Shown piece after piece: positions 4,275 through 5,437 of a stretch of 5,437 nucleotides of DNA. The notes under the pieces were generated by a model that was given only the letters and a program-made list of their open reading frames with translations, made no database searches and had not been told where the DNA came from. How positions within the stretch are numbered: position 1 is the first letter of the stretch; each line of letters opens with the position of its first letter. The DNA is taken from contig CARBWQ010000076.1 in assembly GCA_948949055.1 (NCBI GenBank), forward strand, positions 1 to 5,437. The letters are read 5' to 3'. This stretch comes from an uncultured Eubacteriales bacterium. GTDB taxonomy: Bacteria; Bacillota; Clostridia; Christensenellales; UBA1242. The position numbers and the translations under genes were made by a program.

Positions 4275-5437
4275 ATGAATAAAGAAAATAATATGTTAAT
4301 CGATTTTTATGAGCTTACAATGGGTCAGGCTTACTTTAACCAAGGAATGAAAGATAAAAAGGCTTGTTTTGACCTTTTTTATAGAAGATGTCCAGATAAA
4401 GCAGCATTTTCACTTGCTGGAAATATTCAACAGGCAATTGAATTTTTGAGAGATTTTAAATTTGATAAAGATGAAATTGAATATTTAAGAAGTCTTAATA
4501 TCTTTACTAATGACTATCTTGACTATCTTTCTACAATGAAATTTACTGGTGACGTATATGCTGTTCAAGATGGTATGGCAATGTTTCCTAACGAACCTGT
4601 TATTACAATAGTTGCTCCTATTATTGAAGCTCAAATTGTTGAAACTAAATTGCTTACAATCTTCAACCGTTCTTCTCTTGTGACTAGCAAGGCGAACAGA
4701 ATTGTAAGAGCAGCACAAGGCCGTGCAGTTATGGAATTTGGTACAAGAAGAGCTCACGGTGAGTCTTCTGCTAATGAAGGTGCACTTGATGCTTATGTTG
4801 GTGGTGCAATAGGTACTGCTTGTACAATGACAGGTATGCAATTTGGAGTTCCTGTACTTGGAACTATGGCACACAGCTTTATCCAAAGTTTTGATAATGA
4901 ATATGAAGCATTTAAAGCTTATGCTCAATCTTTCCCAAACAATGCTACATTCCTTGTCGATACCTATGATACTCTTGGAAGTGGTGTGCCAAATGCAATT
5001 AAAGTTGCAAAAGAAGTTTTAGAGCCAATGGGAAAACAGCTTGCAGGTATTAGAATTGATAGTGGCGACCTTGCATATCTATCTAAACAAGCAAGAAAAA
5101 TGCTTAACGATGCTGGTCTTTATGGTGCTAAAATCTGTGTTTCAAATTCTCTTGATGAATATCTTATTTCCGATCTTCTTAAACAGGGCGCACCAATTGA
5201 TAGCTTTGGTGTAGGTGAAAATCTTATCACTGCTAAGAGTGAACCTGTATTCGGTGGCGTATATAAACTTACTGCACTTGAAGATGAAAAGGGTAAAATG
5301 ATACCAAAAATTAAGATTTCAGATAACATTGAAAAGGTGACAAATCCAGGGTTTAAAGATATTGTAAGACTTTATGACGATGAAGGAAAAATTATAACTG
5401 ATGTTGTTCAGCTCTTTGAAGAAGAACTTCCAAGTGG
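3765..5437 (+). CDS. Continuous frame: NadR-type adenylyltransferase plus nicotinate phosphoribosyltransferase (3' end outside window)
   Basis: The start at 3765 has AGAGGAGA (3751-3758) just before it, inside the end of the preceding gene, and lies 2 nt after that gene's stop. The frame then stays open to the window edge (557 codons plus two bases). It covers an adenylyltransferase (residues 1-170) and PncB (residue 171 on). If translated through, the product would carry out two consecutive steps: nicotinate to nicotinate mononucleotide, then to deamido-NAD. However, residue 171 is an ATG with its own excellent ribosome binding site, and the junction contains seven A's. One A fewer gives AAA AAA TGA, a classic ATGA stop/start overlap; one more gives AAT GAA TAA. 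The options are a real fusion, a fusion plus internally started PncB, slippage that makes separate proteins, or a homopolymer sequencing error joining two genes. Sequence alone does not decide between them. The two parts are described separately. Confidence 0.75.
   Translation, partial: MRKVGCFVGKFLPPHIGHLSVIDKAIKECEKVIVVLAENPERSEAKCREASFPYFLPTQRIKWLEEHYKNNPNVKFVFLNESGLKSFPEGLDEWSARFKEVVKDKITAKYADESYRELNEKYFPECEFVPIDREAIAVHGTDIRTKRDYLKYVIPEGYEDIKKALNEEKKMNKENNMLIDFYELTMGQAYFNQGMKDKKACFDLFYRRCPDKAAFSLAGNIQQAIEFLRDFKFDKDEIEYLRSLNIFTNDYLDYLSTMKFTGDVYAVQDGMAMFPNEPVITIVAPIIEAQIVETKLLTIFNRSSLVTSKANRIVRAAQGRAVMEFGTRRAHGESSANEGALDAYVGGAIGTACTMTGMQFGVPVLGTMAHSFIQSFDNEYEAFKAYAQSFPNNATFLVDTYDTLGSGVPNAIKVAKEVLEPMGKQLAGIRIDSGDLAYLSKQARKMLNDAGLYGAKICVSNSLDEYLISDLLKQGAPIDSFGVGENLITAKSEPVFGGVYKLTALEDEKGKMIPKIKISDNIEKVTNPGFKDIVRLYDDEGKIITDVVQLFEEELPS
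4263..4268 (+). promoter_or_regulatory. pncB: Internal ribosome binding site before pncB
   Basis: GAGGAG lies 6 nt before the ATG at 4275, inside the open frame of the adenylyltransferase. Its quality and spacing equal those of the real starts elsewhere in the window, so independent initiation of PncB is likely. Confidence 0.75.
4269..4275 (+). other. A7 homopolymer at the adenylyltransferase-pncB junction
   Basis: Seven consecutive A's cover two Lys codons and the first base of the pncB ATG. With seven A's the frames are joined. With six, the upstream part ends in TGA overlapping the ATG (ATGA). With eight, it ends at TAA two codons later. Such a run is prone to polymerase slippage, to mutation and to sequencing error. 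Confidence 0.85.
4275..5437 (+). CDS. pncB: Nicotinate phosphoribosyltransferase, independent start (3' end outside window)
   Basis: This enzyme joins nicotinate to PRPP (with ATP hydrolysis) to make nicotinate mononucleotide, the committed step of nicotinate salvage. The visible 387 codons begin MNKENNMLIDFYELTMGQAY, matching the usual N-terminus of the family (LLTDLYELTM-type), which supports a native start here. Further landmarks are RRCPDKAAFSLAG (37-49), FGTRRAHG (155-162), GTMAHS (196-201, with His200 in the position of the phosphorylated catalytic His), LVDTYDTL (227-234), GIRIDSGDLAYLS (258-270) and FGVGENLIT (311-319). Full-length relatives are nearly 500 residues, so about 100 residues should lie beyond the window. 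The gene is preceded by GAGGAG at 4263 but is also in frame with the upstream adenylyltransferase. This entry overlaps the continuous-frame entry and represents the alternative product. Confidence 0.88.
   Translation, partial: MNKENNMLIDFYELTMGQAYFNQGMKDKKACFDLFYRRCPDKAAFSLAGNIQQAIEFLRDFKFDKDEIEYLRSLNIFTNDYLDYLSTMKFTGDVYAVQDGMAMFPNEPVITIVAPIIEAQIVETKLLTIFNRSSLVTSKANRIVRAAQGRAVMEFGTRRAHGESSANEGALDAYVGGAIGTACTMTGMQFGVPVLGTMAHSFIQSFDNEYEAFKAYAQSFPNNATFLVDTYDTLGSGVPNAIKVAKEVLEPMGKQLAGIRIDSGDLAYLSKQARKMLNDAGLYGAKICVSNSLDEYLISDLLKQGAPIDSFGVGENLITAKSEPVFGGVYKLTALEDEKGKMIPKIKISDNIEKVTNPGFKDIVRLYDDEGKIITDVVQLFEEELPS

Noticed and set aside
4485..4928. Open 147-codon frame on the minus strand
   Set aside because: It is entirely antisense to well-conserved pncB, and its translation is Cys/Ser/His/Lys-rich low-complexity text with no family motif.
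2581..5437. Phage-type NAD reconstitution (anti-defence) cassette
   Set aside because: The genes encode standard nicotinamide/nicotinate salvage with NadE and a regulator. There is no Prs-like or NAMPT-like protein and no phage gene or mobile-element signature in the window.
1..5437. tRNA, rRNA, CRISPR array, insertion sequence or rho-independent terminator
   Set aside because: Nearly the whole window is tightly packed coding sequence. No direct repeat array, terminal inverted repeats with a transposase, cloverleaf pattern, or GC stem followed by a T run was found.

Overview
The window is a compact, divergently transcribed NAD salvage and ADP-ribose recycling locus from an AT-rich bacterium. 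The gene set, strong AGGAGG-type ribosome binding sites, overlapping genes and heavy use of AGA, AAA and GAA codons point to a low-GC Bacillota lineage (Clostridia, Erysipelotrichia or RF39-like). TGG encodes Trp, and TGA, TAG and TAA all act as stops, so the standard bacterial code applies and a UGA-recoding mollicute is unlikely. The genus cannot be told from sequence alone.

Left operon (minus strand, 2439 down to the window edge): nadE (NAD synthetase), an ADP-ribosylglycohydrolase of the DraG/ARH family, and an NrtR-type regulator (a Nudix-like domain without catalytic residues plus a winged helix) that runs off the left edge. The genes overlap by 8 nt or are 3 nt apart.

Divergent control region (2440-2580): two copies of a 21-bp inverted repeat (18 of 21 positions identical), one on each promoter, each covering the predicted -10 element. 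This is what autoregulation of both operons by the local NrtR-like protein would look like.

Right operon (plus strand, 2581 to the window edge): a single 393-residue protein joining a nicotinamidase (PncA) domain to a Nudix hydrolase domain of ADP-ribose pyrophosphatase type, then a NadR-type nucleotide adenylyltransferase domain, then nicotinate phosphoribosyltransferase (PncB), which runs off the right edge. The last two lie in one continuous reading frame, but the junction has a ribosome binding site, an ATG and a run of seven A's. Losing or gaining one A would separate them into two ordinary overlapping genes.

Together the products encode every step from nicotinamide to NAD (PncA, PncB, an adenylyltransferase, NadE). 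They also encode removal of ADP-ribose from proteins (glycohydrolase), hydrolysis of free ADP-ribose (Nudix), and a regulator whose family senses ADP-ribose. The unifying inference is a self-regulated module that recovers both halves of NAD after NAD-consuming reactions. The most unusual points are the PncA-Nudix fusion, the adenylyltransferase-PncB junction, and the paired operators.
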